IMG/VR virus record: IMGVR_UViG_3300042868_008286
Location: 1-51,262 of that record
Source: a virus
DNA: 51,262 nt
Strand: one strand, 5' to 3'
In this document: positions 44,136-50,443 of the stretch, piece by piece
Position numbering within the stretch: position 1 is the first letter of the stretch
Layout: each line of letters begins with the position of its first letter
Made by a program: the position numbers and the translations under genes
The notes under the pieces: generated by a model
What the model saw: only the letters and a program-made list of their open reading frames with translations
Told to the model about the DNA's origin: nothing
Database searches by the model: none

Positions 44136-44321
44136 TTATTCGTCGTCTTCTGGAGGATTGGCCAAAGGTGAAGTTGAAGGCTTTTTCTTAGACCACATTG
44201 AATATGATTCTCCTTCGACCCTACCACTTTGATTTGGTTTTAGTTGTTGAACTACACCACCTTTGGCTAGAAACTCAGCCATCGCTGCTTCTGTTGCCGC
44301 TTGATTTTCTGCTTTTGTCAT
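44136..44321 (-). CDS. Small conserved phage protein, 61 aa
   Basis: Product MTKAENQAATEAAMAEFLAKG then GGVVQQLKPNQSGRVEGES is a common small phage protein of unknown function. AAGG lies upstream of ATG. Confidence 0.72.
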   Translation of the reverse strand: MTKAENQAATEAAMAEFLAKGGVVQQLKPNQSGRVEGESYSMWSKKKPSTSPLANPPEDDE

Positions 44322-44356
44322 TGTTGCCTTTTATAAAAAATTTGGTAGAAAACTGA

Positions 44357-44953
44357 CTAAATTATTAATTCAGTATTGAAACTAATAATTATTCGTTCGT
44401 CCGACTTATTCAACTCAGTGTCTGAACCATGTGGTAACCAGCTGGGAAATACTATTAATTTCCCAACAGTGGGTTCGAAACTCATTTTATTGTATGTATA
44501 TGTTGTAAGATGTTTTTTAGGTAGATATTCTAAAAAAGGATTAACATTATTAAAAATAATTTTACTACTATTATTATCTACTTGCAAATACAATACGCCC
44601 GATATTAAACTAGAATAATGAGTATGGGTTAATAATGCACTATCTTTATATTGAAAACTAGCCCAAGAATTACCTAGTTTACCACAGTTGTAACCAGATG
44701 TTTTTTCATATTCTAACACAATATCAGATAATGATGATAACATATTAGCACATGATTTTACATGTTGTTGAATGTCTTCTAATAATCTATTAGAAATATT
44801 AAATGTAGTAAACGATTTCCCAGTCATTGCCGGATAAGGTTTTTTAGGTAATCCTCGTATGTAAGTGACAATATCATTGCACTGAGTTACAGTCAAAAAC
44901 TCTGAAACTTCAAAAAGTGAAATTGGAAATAGATTACATTTTGTTATTTTCAT
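44357..44953 (-). CDS. 2OG-Fe(II) oxygenase-like protein, 198 aa
   Basis: Clear superfamily pattern: ALLTHTHYSSLISGVLYLQ, then GKLIVFPSWLPHGSD and DERIIISFN, giving metal His residues and a 2OG-binding Arg. Start MKITKCNLFP is at 44953; the longer frame runs through the tRNA-Pro gene and is rejected. The gene lies 13 nt after the tRNA CCA. Substrate unknown. Confidence 0.82.
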   Translation of the reverse strand: MKITKCNLFPISLFEVSEFLTVTQCNDIVTYIRGLPKKPYPAMTGKSFTTFNISNRLLEDIQQHVKSCANMLSSLSDIVLEYEKTSGYNCGKLGNSWASFQYKDSALLTHTHYSSLISGVLYLQVDNNSSKIIFNNVNPFLEYLPKKHLTTYTYNKMSFEPTVGKLIVFPSWLPHGSDTELNKSDERIIISFNTELII

Positions 44954-44969
44954 AAATTTAAAAAATTGG

Positions 44970-45043
44970 TCGGAGTACAAGGATTCGAACCTTGGACCCC
45001 CTGGTCCCAAACCAGGTGCGCTACCAGACTGCGCCACACTCCG
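44970..45043 (-). tRNA. tRNA-Pro(TGG)
   Basis: Acceptor CGGAGTG/TACTCCG, anticodon arm CCTGG-TTTGGGA-CCAGG, T-loop TTCGAAT, discriminator A, CCA encoded (44969-44967). Confidence 0.95.
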
Positions 45044-45045
45044 AA

Positions 45046-45195
45046 TTAATTGGGAATCATATGAGGAACATAGGGCACTGCTCTAGGACCGTATCTCTGT
45101 TGCAGAAGCTTCATTGCTTCCTGTGCTGTTTCTGCACCAACACGATCCTTGAATTCTTTGCCGTTGACTCTGATTGTTGCTTCAAATAATTTCAT
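45046..45195 (-). CDS. Small hypothetical protein, 49 aa
   Basis: ATG 45195 (MKLFEATIRVNGKEF) starts 5 nt after the tRNA CCA; a longer frame overlaps the tRNA and is rejected. Contains LLQQRYGPRAVPY; function unknown. Confidence 0.65.
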   Translation of the reverse strand: MKLFEATIRVNGKEFKDRVGAETAQEAMKLLQQRYGPRAVPYVPHMIPN

Positions 45196-45203
45196 AATAT
45201 TGG

Positions 45204-45276
45204 TTGCAGGAGTCGGAGTCGAACCGACGATCTGAAGCTTATGAGACTTCCGAGATACCACCTTCTCCATCCTGCG
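45204..45276 (-). tRNA. Initiator-like tRNA-Met(CAT)
   Basis: Acceptor CGCAGGA/TCCTGCA leaves C1 opposite A72, the bacterial initiator hallmark. The D-stem has A11-T24, also initiator-type. Loop is CTCATAA. The anticodon stem GAAGT/GCTTC lacks the three G-C pairs of bacterial initiators. T-loop is TTCGACT, discriminator A, CCA encoded (45203-45201). The register is fixed by the encoded CCA and 7-base acceptor. Confidence 0.85.
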
Positions 45277-45596
45277 ATAACTTTATTAAAACAAACTAAG
45301 GCATATTAAAAGTTATAGCTATGCTAAAGAGCTCCGGGGAAGCCAAACCTAATCAAGTATTTCTACAAGATTCTAATTTGTTCTAATAAAGTGTCCGGCT
45401 ACTTACACCACATAAGCCCCGAACTGAGCGGTTACTCTGTCCATAACATTTATTCTTCTGGAAAGGTGCTAAACCTCACCCAATGCGTTCTAGTATCCCT
45501 TAACTCAGAGAACTAATGGTCATAGCATTGAATACCCGGCGCTCTCTATGGTGACTGCCCCACCCCCGTTTATTACGTGTACGGGATCACGGGTTT
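45277..45596 (-). ncRNA. Gene-free, potentially structured 320-nt region with tRNA-adjacent inverted repeat
   Basis: No open frame of interest is seen. An 18-bp stem (45374-45391 with 45281-45298, two G-U pairs in the minus-strand RNA) ends 4 nt before the initiator-like tRNA. Further small stems are CCCGT/ACGGG, CATAG/CTATG and AGGT/ACCT. The sequence looks more G+C rich than nearby genes. An untranslated structured RNA is plausible, but I could not match it to a known family. Confidence 0.5.
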
Positions 45597-46169
45597 TTAA
45601 ACTAAACCTTCTGATTGCAATGTTGCCACTACTTCTTCACTGAGTGGAATCTCTGTTTTGATATTTAACTCAAGTACTTCATCGTTGAGTTTCTGCTTTT
45701 GTTTCTTGAGATTTTTAATCTCTGTACTAATCACATCTAGCTGTTCGTGACCGATGACATTAGTAGACACTGTGTCACTAAATCCATAGATACGGCTACG
45801 GCTACTTTCGCTCTTGTCGTTGCGAATCTTGTCCAACTTACCGTTGATCACGGCAAGATTAGTTACAGGATCTACTACAAGACCTTCAAGTTGAGCAACA
45901 CGTTTGTCCACAAAGGCAGCAGTGGCCAATTTCAAATCAATGCCGCTTTGTGCGTTGGCACTGCCCACAAGACCACGAATGTTATACAAGGCCAACAGCA
46001 GGCGTTGTCTCCGACTGTCGTTGTTAAACAGCGTATCGTTGGCATTCTTTAGTTCTACTGCTACATCTTGAAATTCATTGAGATCAATCGATGTTGTGAT
46101 TTTAATGCCCTTGATAGCATCATTGATGCTGTTTTGTAGGGCGCTGGCTTTTCTAAGTGAAATATTCAT
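45597..46169 (-). CDS. Helical conserved hypothetical protein, 190 aa
   Basis: Start MNISLRKASALQNSIND at 46169 follows AAAGGA and overlaps the rpoZ stop by 17 nt. The protein is largely helical with a coiled coil near residues 140-165 (EIKNLKKQKQKLNDEVLELN). No known function. Coupled to rpoZ, so it might act in the same process. Confidence 0.72.
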   Translation of the reverse strand: MNISLRKASALQNSINDAIKGIKITTSIDLNEFQDVAVELKNANDTLFNNDSRRQRLLLALYNIRGLVGSANAQSGIDLKLATAAFVDKRVAQLEGLVVDPVTNLAVINGKLDKIRNDKSESSRSRIYGFSDTVSTNVIGHEQLDVISTEIKNLKKQKQKLNDEVLELNIKTEIPLSEEVVATLQSEGLV

Positions 46170-46398
46170 CTCGTTGTCCTTTACGTTTTTTTGGTAATTT
46201 ATTAATATAATCTTTATAGGTATACTTGCCTTCTTCAATCTCTCGAAGTGCTGTAGAAATAAATGTTTTGCCTGGTTCAGCGACTTTGGGCATTGAACCG
46301 TTTTTTAACTCTCGGGCTCGCTGACTGGCAACTAGTACCAAGTCAAACCTATTGCCTATCTGTTCTACTGCTAATTCTGATGTTAATCTTGATGTCAT
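46153..46398 (-). CDS. rpoZ: RNA polymerase omega subunit (RpoZ)
   Basis: The 81-aa product matches omega in its conserved core: AVEQIGNRFDLVLVASQRAREL (about residues 9-30) and KTFISTALREIEEGKYTYKD. Omega folds against beta-prime and stabilises RNA polymerase; in bacteria it also takes part in ppGpp response. GAGG lies upstream of the ATG. A phage copy could replace host omega to alter promoter choice or ppGpp sensitivity. It is driven by a perfect sigma70 promoter at 46671-46699. Confidence 0.92.
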   Translation of the reverse strand: MTSRLTSELAVEQIGNRFDLVLVASQRARELKNGSMPKVAEPGKTFISTALREIEEGKYTYKDYINKLPKKRKGQRDEYFT

Positions 46399-46524
46399 AT
46401 TTTCCTCAGGTTAAAAAACGGTTCAGTGAAAGGTCAAGTAAAAGACTGGACAATGTGCAAATAACAATGCTCAATATACAATCCACAGGGGTCACTATAT
46501 TTCCGGAAACAAGACACAATTCTG

Positions 46525-46626
46525 TCATATCCCAAAGGCCGGAACACAATGACACGGATACTTTTTCAGAGTATTTGGAGTTAAGTTCCATTTAGCATGA
46601 AGCCAAACAGTAGTGTCTTCTCTCAT
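46525..46626 (-). CDS. Possible 33-aa leader peptide
   Basis: ATG 46626 with AAAGG close upstream, stop TGA 46527-46525; product begins MREDTTVWLHAKWNLTPN and ends PAFGI. It lies in the about 270-nt leader before rpoZ. Another 61-aa frame (46591-46406, hydrophobic) overlaps it without a ribosome site. Either may be non-coding leader sequence. Confidence 0.3.
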   Translation of the reverse strand: MREDTTVWLHAKWNLTPNTLKKYPCHCVPAFGI

Positions 46627-46670
46627 CTACCTTTCACTTTGCCGGTTGTGTATTGCTACACAACAAAACT

Positions 46671-46699
46671 ATTATAGCACTATACAAGATGTTTGTCAA
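46671..46699 (-). promoter_or_regulatory. Perfect sigma70 promoter upstream of rpoZ
   Basis: TTGACA (46699-46694), 17 bp, TATAAT (46676-46671). It sits between tRNA-Thr and the rpoZ leader. Confidence 0.87.
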
Positions 46700-46718
46700 C
46701 ATCTTTTGACTACATTGG

Positions 46719-46789
46719 TGCCCCTACACAGAATCGAACTGCAAACTGCGGATTACAAAACCGCCGTTATACCATTTAACTATAAGGGC
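46719..46789 (-). tRNA. tRNA-Thr(TGT)
   Basis: Acceptor GCCCTTA/TAGGGGC, loop TTTGTAA (anticodon TGT) on a stem with one T-T mismatch, T-loop TTCGATT, discriminator A, CCA encoded. Confidence 0.88.
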
Positions 46790-46798
46790 AATGCTTGG

Positions 46799-46871
46799 TG
46801 GAGGATAACGGATTCGAACCGTTTGCTCCTGGTTGCAAACCAGGTGTGTTAGCCAAGTATACCAATCCCCC
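46799..46871 (-). tRNA. tRNA-Ala(TGC)
   Basis: Acceptor GGGGGAT/ATCCTCC, anticodon arm CCTGG-TTTGCAA-CCAGG, T-loop TTCGAAT, CCA encoded; 6 nt between its CCA and tRNA-Thr. Confidence 0.95.
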
Positions 46872-46877
46872 AATATT

Positions 46878-47168
46878 TCACTTACCTTCGTTGAGTTTAT
46901 ACTCTTGAAGTTTTTCTTTAAATGCTTCTTCGGTTAGTCCGTGCCAACCGATGCACTTGCCGGTTGGCGAACGACCGCAACCGCAAGATCCGATTTTACT
47001 TTCATCTTCTTTTACTCGTACTTGCATAGTATCAATCCTGTTAAATTCTTCATCTTCTCGAACTGCATCTTGCACTTCTTGAGGACTCTTGCGAAAAATT
47101 GTATCCCATCTATTGTCAAACTCACGCTGGCTGACACTAAAGGGTCTTGCTTTAGATCCCTTGCTCAT
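46878..47168 (-). CDS. Small protein with CDGSH-like cysteine motif, 96 aa
   Basis: Start MSKGSKARPFSVSQ at 47168 follows AGGAAG. Near the C-terminus SCGCGRSPTGKCIGWHGL gives C-x-C-x7-C-x3-H, one residue shorter than the CDGSH [2Fe-2S] pattern (C-x-C-x8-C-x3-H); a zinc site is the alternative. I recall similar proteins in marine phages without a defined role. It overlaps the upstream stop (TGATATG). Confidence 0.72.
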   Translation of the reverse strand: MSKGSKARPFSVSQREFDNRWDTIFRKSPQEVQDAVREDEEFNRIDTMQVRVKEDESKIGSCGCGRSPTGKCIGWHGLTEEAFKEKLQEYKLNEGK

Positions 47169-47169
47169 A

Positions 47170-47382
47170 TCAACTTCCTGAAGATACGGTCCCAGATGCA
47201 TGGGTGGTAAAATTACCATTGCCCGGTTTGCGTGTTTCACGCTTGGGTTGAACAGCGGCACATAGCTCTGCATCAATCATGGCACGTTTCCACTCACCTC
47301 GCTTGTGAGGATCTAGAACTCTACTCATTGCTAGACTTGCTTTAGTCAAAGATGACATCTTGTAATTTGGACCTGGTTTCAT
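47170..47382 (-). CDS. Small basic hypothetical protein, 70 aa
   Basis: Product MKPGPNYKMSSLTKASLAMS, with RGEWKRAMIDAELCA and a basic C-terminus. AGGAAAC precedes ATG. Function unknown. Confidence 0.7.
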   Translation of the reverse strand: MKPGPNYKMSSLTKASLAMSRVLDPHKRGEWKRAMIDAELCAAVQPKRETRKPGNGNFTTHASGTVSSGS

Positions 47383-47395
47383 TATGTTTCCTTTA

Positions 47396-47607
47396 TTAAA
47401 ATCTGGTTGCTCTGACGTCCCCCGGCGGTAATTATAGTACAGAAAGATATGACGCTATCATACCTCTCACTCGTACCTTCCACCCGCTTCCCGACAGGGA
47501 CCGTTCTCGCATTGCTAGCGGCCTTTGGGTTTAAAGACTACCACCCGTAGTTGTCACACTACTTCTCATCGTGCGGGTCACACTATCCGAAGACACTCGG
47601 AACGTTC
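47396..47607 (-). ncRNA. Gene-free, hairpin-rich region downstream of tRNA-Ser
   Basis: No convincing gene. Small perfect stems on the minus strand: TCCGA/TCGGA, ACCC/GGGT enclosing GTAGT/ACTAC, and TCCC/GGGA. A TATAAT (47436-47431) could start the downstream 70-aa gene but has no good -35. It may be processed tRNA-operon spacer or a structured RNA. Confidence 0.4.
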
Positions 47608-47610
47608 TGG

Positions 47611-47695
47611 CGGAGCATGTAGGAATCGAACCTACTCACCACTTGCGCAGTGACAGATTAGCAATCTGTTGCCTTAACCGGTCGGCCAATGCTCC
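47611..47695 (-). tRNA. tRNA-Ser(GCT)
   Basis: Class II tRNA of 85 nt: acceptor GGAGCAT/ATGCTCC, anticodon arm ACAGA-TTGCTAA-TCTGT, long variable arm, T-loop TTCGATT, discriminator G, CCA encoded. Confidence 0.95.
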
Positions 47696-47696
47696 A

Positions 47697-47837
47697 TTAT
47701 CTTGTTGCTTTACGTAGTAATTTATACCAGTAATATCTCACACCACGCCAAGTCGGCGTAAAATTCCAATTGACAGCAAACCCCACTTCGTTAGGAATAT
47801 TTCGGTATGCCTGGTCTATAATTTCTTTGGGTATCAT
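47697..47837 (-). CDS. Small hypothetical protein, 46 aa
   Basis: ATG 47837 to TAA 47699-47697, fitting exactly between tRNA-Val and tRNA-Ser. Product contains QAYRNIPNEVGFAVNWNF and a basic C-terminus (YKLLRKATR). Function unknown. Confidence 0.6.
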   Translation of the reverse strand: MIPKEIIDQAYRNIPNEVGFAVNWNFTPTWRGVRYYWYKLLRKATR

Positions 47838-47859
47838 ACAGTCTTCTTTCTACTAGTGG

Positions 47860-47931
47860 TACCTGGTCACGGTTTCGAACCGCGGACCCTCTCGGTGTAA
47901 ACGAGACGCTCTACCCCTGAGCTAACCAGGC
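47860..47931 (-). tRNA. tRNA-Val(TAC)
   Basis: Acceptor GCCTGGT/ACCAGGT, anticodon arm CTCG-TTTACAC-CGAG, T-loop TTCGAAA, CCA encoded. Confidence 0.95.
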
Positions 47932-47941
47932 AAAATTCTTT

Positions 47942-48028
47942 ACCATATTGAAACACACTAACTACCACGGTATGTACTAAAGTTCAATGAACCGTTACAA
48001 CCCTATCTTTAATATGTTTCAATATGGT
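47942..48028 (-). repeat. tRNA-linked inverted repeat A (14-bp stem)
   Basis: Arms 47942-47955 and 48015-48028 are perfect complements. The stem includes the A73-CCA end of tRNA-Leu and stops 10 nt before tRNA-Val. The about 59-nt interior has an ACGGT/ACCGT stem. Confidence 0.85.
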
Positions 48029-48108
48029 GCGCAAGGAGAGACTCGAACTCTCAATCCTTTCGGCAATGGCTTCTAAGACCATCGTGTATACCATTCCACC
48101 ACTTGCGC
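48028..48108 (-). tRNA. tRNA-Leu(TAG)
   Basis: Class II: acceptor GCGCAAG/CTTGCGC, anticodon arm ATGGT-CTTAGAA-GCCAT, T-loop TTCGAGT, CCA encoded within inverted repeat A. Confidence 0.95.
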
Positions 48109-48161
48109 AAAATCTTACTTTAAATTTTTAATGAACATTACTAATTGCTTAGTATGTAACT

Positions 48162-48190
48162 ATTATATAGTCATTACGTTATCTTGTCAA
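48162..48190 (-). promoter_or_regulatory. Perfect sigma70 promoter for the tRNA-Leu/Val/Ser unit
   Basis: TTGACA (48190-48185), 17 bp, TATAAT (48167-48162), about 55 nt before tRNA-Leu. Confidence 0.87.
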
Positions 48191-48222
48191 CAGTTATTTT
48201 AAAATATTTTTTGGTGCCGTCC

Positions 48223-48786
48223 TTAGGATTGAATTTCATTTGTTATTAGATCCTCAAGTTTTGGATTACCATTAAATCTAATGCATACTGTTATTCTAGG
48301 ATTATTAAAATCTACATTCACAATATTATGTGGGATTGAACTGTTTACTAATGTCCATTCATTCTTGCCTTCTAGTTCTGTAGCAAGACATACATCATCT
48401 TCTTTAAAATAATAAGCATCTGCTACTTTAGGAATAACATTTGATTTTGTATTATAAAAACACATCCTTGTCCCTTCAAACCCCACGAGAGGTAAGTTGA
48501 AGCTTGCATATCTCAATGTTGATTTACCATCAGCATGAATGGCCTGGGAATACGTGTGTTTAAATATTGAAAAATATTCAATCGGTGGAAATTTTAGTTT
48601 ACTAACTAGCAACGAACTAAGTTTTAATATTTCTAAATCTTTATAAAAATCTTTTTTAAAATACATCATATATAAAGGACTAGACAATTGTTCAAAAATT
48701 TTATATTTTGGTATGAATTCTTTCAAAAAATAGTTAGTCCAATATACATTATCTATTTCTGGAAAGTGTTTATAAAAGTTTTGCAT
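48223..48786 (-). CDS. 2OG-Fe(II)-oxygenase-like protein, 187 aa
   Basis: Possible triad: SQAIHADGKSTLRYASFNL (H-x-D) and NSSIPHNIVNVD, with PRITVCIRF supplying an Arg. The N-terminal 80 residues are aromatic and helical. AATAAATA ends 5 nt before the ATG and no Shine-Dalgarno sequence is present. Substrate unknown. Confidence 0.72.
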   Translation of the reverse strand: MQNFYKHFPEIDNVYWTNYFLKEFIPKYKIFEQLSSPLYMMYFKKDFYKDLEILKLSSLLVSKLKFPPIEYFSIFKHTYSQAIHADGKSTLRYASFNLPLVGFEGTRMCFYNTKSNVIPKVADAYYFKEDDVCLATELEGKNEWTLVNSSIPHNIVNVDFNNPRITVCIRFNGNPKLEDLITNEIQS

Positions 48787-48791
48787 GTTGG

Positions 48792-48799
48792 TATTTATT
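48792..48799 (-). promoter_or_regulatory. Late-type promoter AATAAATA
   Basis: Five nt before ATG 48786. Confidence 0.55.
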
Positions 48800-48834
48800 A
48801 ATTATGTAGAGTTCTAAGAGTCCAACTTAGTTGG

Positions 48835-48906
48835 TGCAACCTCTAGGAATCGAACTCCTATTCGCACTTTGGAAGAGAGCTGTATTCTCTATTATACAAA
48901 GGCGGC
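48835..48906 (-). tRNA. Degenerate tRNA-Gly(TCC)-like
   Basis: Loop CTTCCAA on GCTCT/AGTGC (one mismatch). Acceptor GCCGCCT/AGGTTGC has a C-T mismatch, the D-loop lacks GG, and the T-loop is GTTCGAT instead of TTCGATN. CCA is encoded. It duplicates the TCC anticodon of 44051-44121 and may be decaying or recoded. Confidence 0.6.
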
Positions 48907-48910
48907 AATG

Positions 48911-49474
48911 TTATGCAATAATTGCTAAATTTTTATAACGTTTGAGACTTTTTTCTATCAGCGTCTGATGCCTTGCTGTATCAATAAATCCTCTAATATA
49001 GATAATCTTTCTGCCCGGATCATCCTTGAGCATGTGTAGCCCTGCTGTGGTATTTAAAAGATAACAACAAGGCACAGATGGCAATTCTGCTAACTTAAAC
49101 GTGCCTCCACTTTTAACATAAAGTACATCAGTGGACCCTTCTAGGACTAGACGATACCCTGCAGGTTCGTTATCTAAAATATTAGTGTATTCTCCTTCTT
49201 CAAATTTCATATTTGGATATACATCGTAATGAGGTGACACAGCTTGTCTTTGCTCTTTATAATATACATTTGTTACTTTGCTTATAGGCAACTGATCTAG
49301 TACAGATTTTAAAGTATCATCAACTGTTTCAGTAATTCTAGAAGTATCCCAATACTGTTGATACTCTGCAGTTTTTATGTAGGTTAGGTTGTTGATGACG
49401 TTAATTGTAGACTGTATTTTTGATGTATCAATCTTTGGAATTTCAATATCAATTGGAAGGAATAATATGTTCAT
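48911..49474 (-). CDS. 2OG-Fe(II)-oxygenase-like protein, 187 aa
   Basis: Family N-terminus NILFLPIDIEIPKID and C-terminus LIEKSLKRYKNLAIIA. Ligand candidates are AVSPHYDVYPNMKFE (H-x-D) and AGLHMLKDDPGRKIIYIRG. Start ATG 49474 is 4 nt after AATAAATA; a longer frame starts upstream of that motif. Confidence 0.72.
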   Translation of the reverse strand: MNILFLPIDIEIPKIDTSKIQSTINVINNLTYIKTAEYQQYWDTSRITETVDDTLKSVLDQLPISKVTNVYYKEQRQAVSPHYDVYPNMKFEEGEYTNILDNEPAGYRLVLEGSTDVLYVKSGGTFKLAELPSVPCCYLLNTTAGLHMLKDDPGRKIIYIRGFIDTARHQTLIEKSLKRYKNLAIIA

Positions 49475-49478
49475 ATAA

Positions 49479-49486
49479 TATTTATT
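49479..49486 (-). promoter_or_regulatory. Late-type promoter AATAAATA
   Basis: Four nt before ATG 49474, implying a leaderless message. Confidence 0.55.
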
Positions 49487-49515
49487 AAATTCCACCATTC
49501 TCGCATTTGTCTTGG

Positions 49516-49588
49516 TGCAACCTCCAGGAATCGAACCTGGTTCAACGGTTCTTCAAACCGCCGCTATGACCACATCAGCTAAAGTTGC
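49516..49588 (-). tRNA. tRNA-Phe(GAA)
   Basis: Acceptor GCAACTT/AGGTTGC, anticodon arm GCGGT-TTGAAGA-ACCGT, T-loop TTCGATT, CCA encoded. Confidence 0.95.
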
Positions 49589-49589
49589 A

Positions 49590-49994
49590 TTAATCCTTTA
49601 TAGTAGTATCAACTACATCAACACTGACACTTTCGGAATAGTATCCATTGCTGGAACCATACCACCGAACAGTTACAAATCCCTTGCGTGTAGCAAACTT
49701 GTAAAATGTCCATGTGTAAGACTCGTCTCCTGTAGCTTCACCTTCATAGTCAGAAACTTCTTCAGCTTCAACTAGTGGTGCTCCCACAAGGTCATCGAGG
49801 TCACCACATATGTCTTCTATGTAAACACTTTCGCAACAATCTTGGTGATGTTGGAATCTTACATAGTTTGTCTTGGACAGATACAGTGTCAATACTGAGT
49901 CGTCTGCTTCTGCCTTGTACAATGATCGTCCTAGTAATTCTTCGAACTTACGAACAGATCCCTTTAATGTGTTTAATATTTTTACTTGTTCCAT
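49590..49994 (-). CDS. DUF7448-like conserved phage protein, 134 aa
   Basis: Start MEQVKILNTLKG at 49994; the longer frame overlaps tRNA-His. Core motifs QDCCESVYIEDICGDLDDLVG and SYTWTFYKFATRKGFVTVRWYG fit a small protein family common in phages, without known function. The stop lies 1 nt before tRNA-Phe. Confidence 0.78.
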   Translation of the reverse strand: MEQVKILNTLKGSVRKFEELLGRSLYKAEADDSVLTLYLSKTNYVRFQHHQDCCESVYIEDICGDLDDLVGAPLVEAEEVSDYEGEATGDESYTWTFYKFATRKGFVTVRWYGSSNGYYSESVSVDVVDTTIKD

Positions 49995-50012
49995 GATATT
50001 TCTACTTTGTTG

Positions 50013-50084
50013 GGTTGAACCGGGGAATCGAACCCTCTCTAACTGTTTCACAGACAGTTGTGCAGCCACTACACTAGGAACAAC
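50013..50084 (-). tRNA. tRNA-His(GTG)
   Basis: Anticodon arm AACTGT-CTGTGAA-ACAGTT is perfect and T-loop is TTCGATT. The acceptor (GTTGTTC against GTTCAAC) has two T-T mismatches and the outer T-stem pairs are broken, so it may be impaired or edited. Confidence 0.75.
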
Positions 50085-50090
50085 ATTGAT

Positions 50091-50258
50091 CTATGTTTTA
50101 ATCTTCTCCAATGCATCTTTACGCATTAGAAATTTTCTATCTTGAATAGTCTTGCTGACCAGTAGGTACTCAATGCCGTCGATTACTTGTACAGCCTTGG
50201 GATCATTACAGACCACTCGTTCATTGTTGAATCTATTTTTAAATGTAATTGTTTTCAT
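50091..50258 (-). CDS. Small hypothetical protein, 55 aa
   Basis: ATG 50258 with AAGGAAA upstream; product MKTITFKNRFNNERVVCNDP to DALEKIKT. Fits between tRNA-Arg and tRNA-His. Function unknown. Confidence 0.72.
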   Translation of the reverse strand: MKTITFKNRFNNERVVCNDPKAVQVIDGIEYLLVSKTIQDRKFLMRKDALEKIKT

Positions 50259-50277
50259 AGCATTTTCCTTTATATGG

Positions 50278-50351
50278 CCGGACCGGAGAGATTCGAACTC
50301 CCAACCTCAAGTTTCGAAGACTTGCTTTCTATCCAATTGAATTACGGTCCG
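50278..50351 (-). tRNA. tRNA-Arg(TCG)
   Basis: Acceptor CGGACCG/CGGTCCG, anticodon arm CAAGT-CTTCGAA-ACTTG, T-loop TTCGAAT, discriminator G, CCA encoded. Confidence 0.93.
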
Positions 50352-50361
50352 ATAAATTTGG

Positions 50362-50432
50362 CAGAGGGTAAAGGAATCGAACCTTTAATAGCGGAATCAA
50401 AATCCGCGGTTATACCATTTAACTAACCCCCA
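50362..50432 (-). tRNA. tRNA-Gln(TTG)
   Basis: Acceptor TGGGGGT/ACCCTCT with the weak 1-72 pair and G73 usual for Gln, anticodon arm GCGGA-TTTTGAT-TCCGC, T-loop TTCGATT, CCA encoded. Confidence 0.92.
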
Positions 50433-50443
50433 ACAGAAACTGG

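Noticed and set aside
44357-45037. Longer N-terminus for the oxygenase at 44357
   Set aside because: The extra codons are the tRNA-Pro gene read through; the same reasoning was applied to frames overlapping tRNA-Thr(GGT), the initiator-like tRNA-Met and tRNA-His.
45277-45596. RNase P RNA or tmRNA
   Set aside because: Only a short resemblance to the RNase P 3' end exists; the GAGGAAAGTCC-type block and tmRNA ends are absent.
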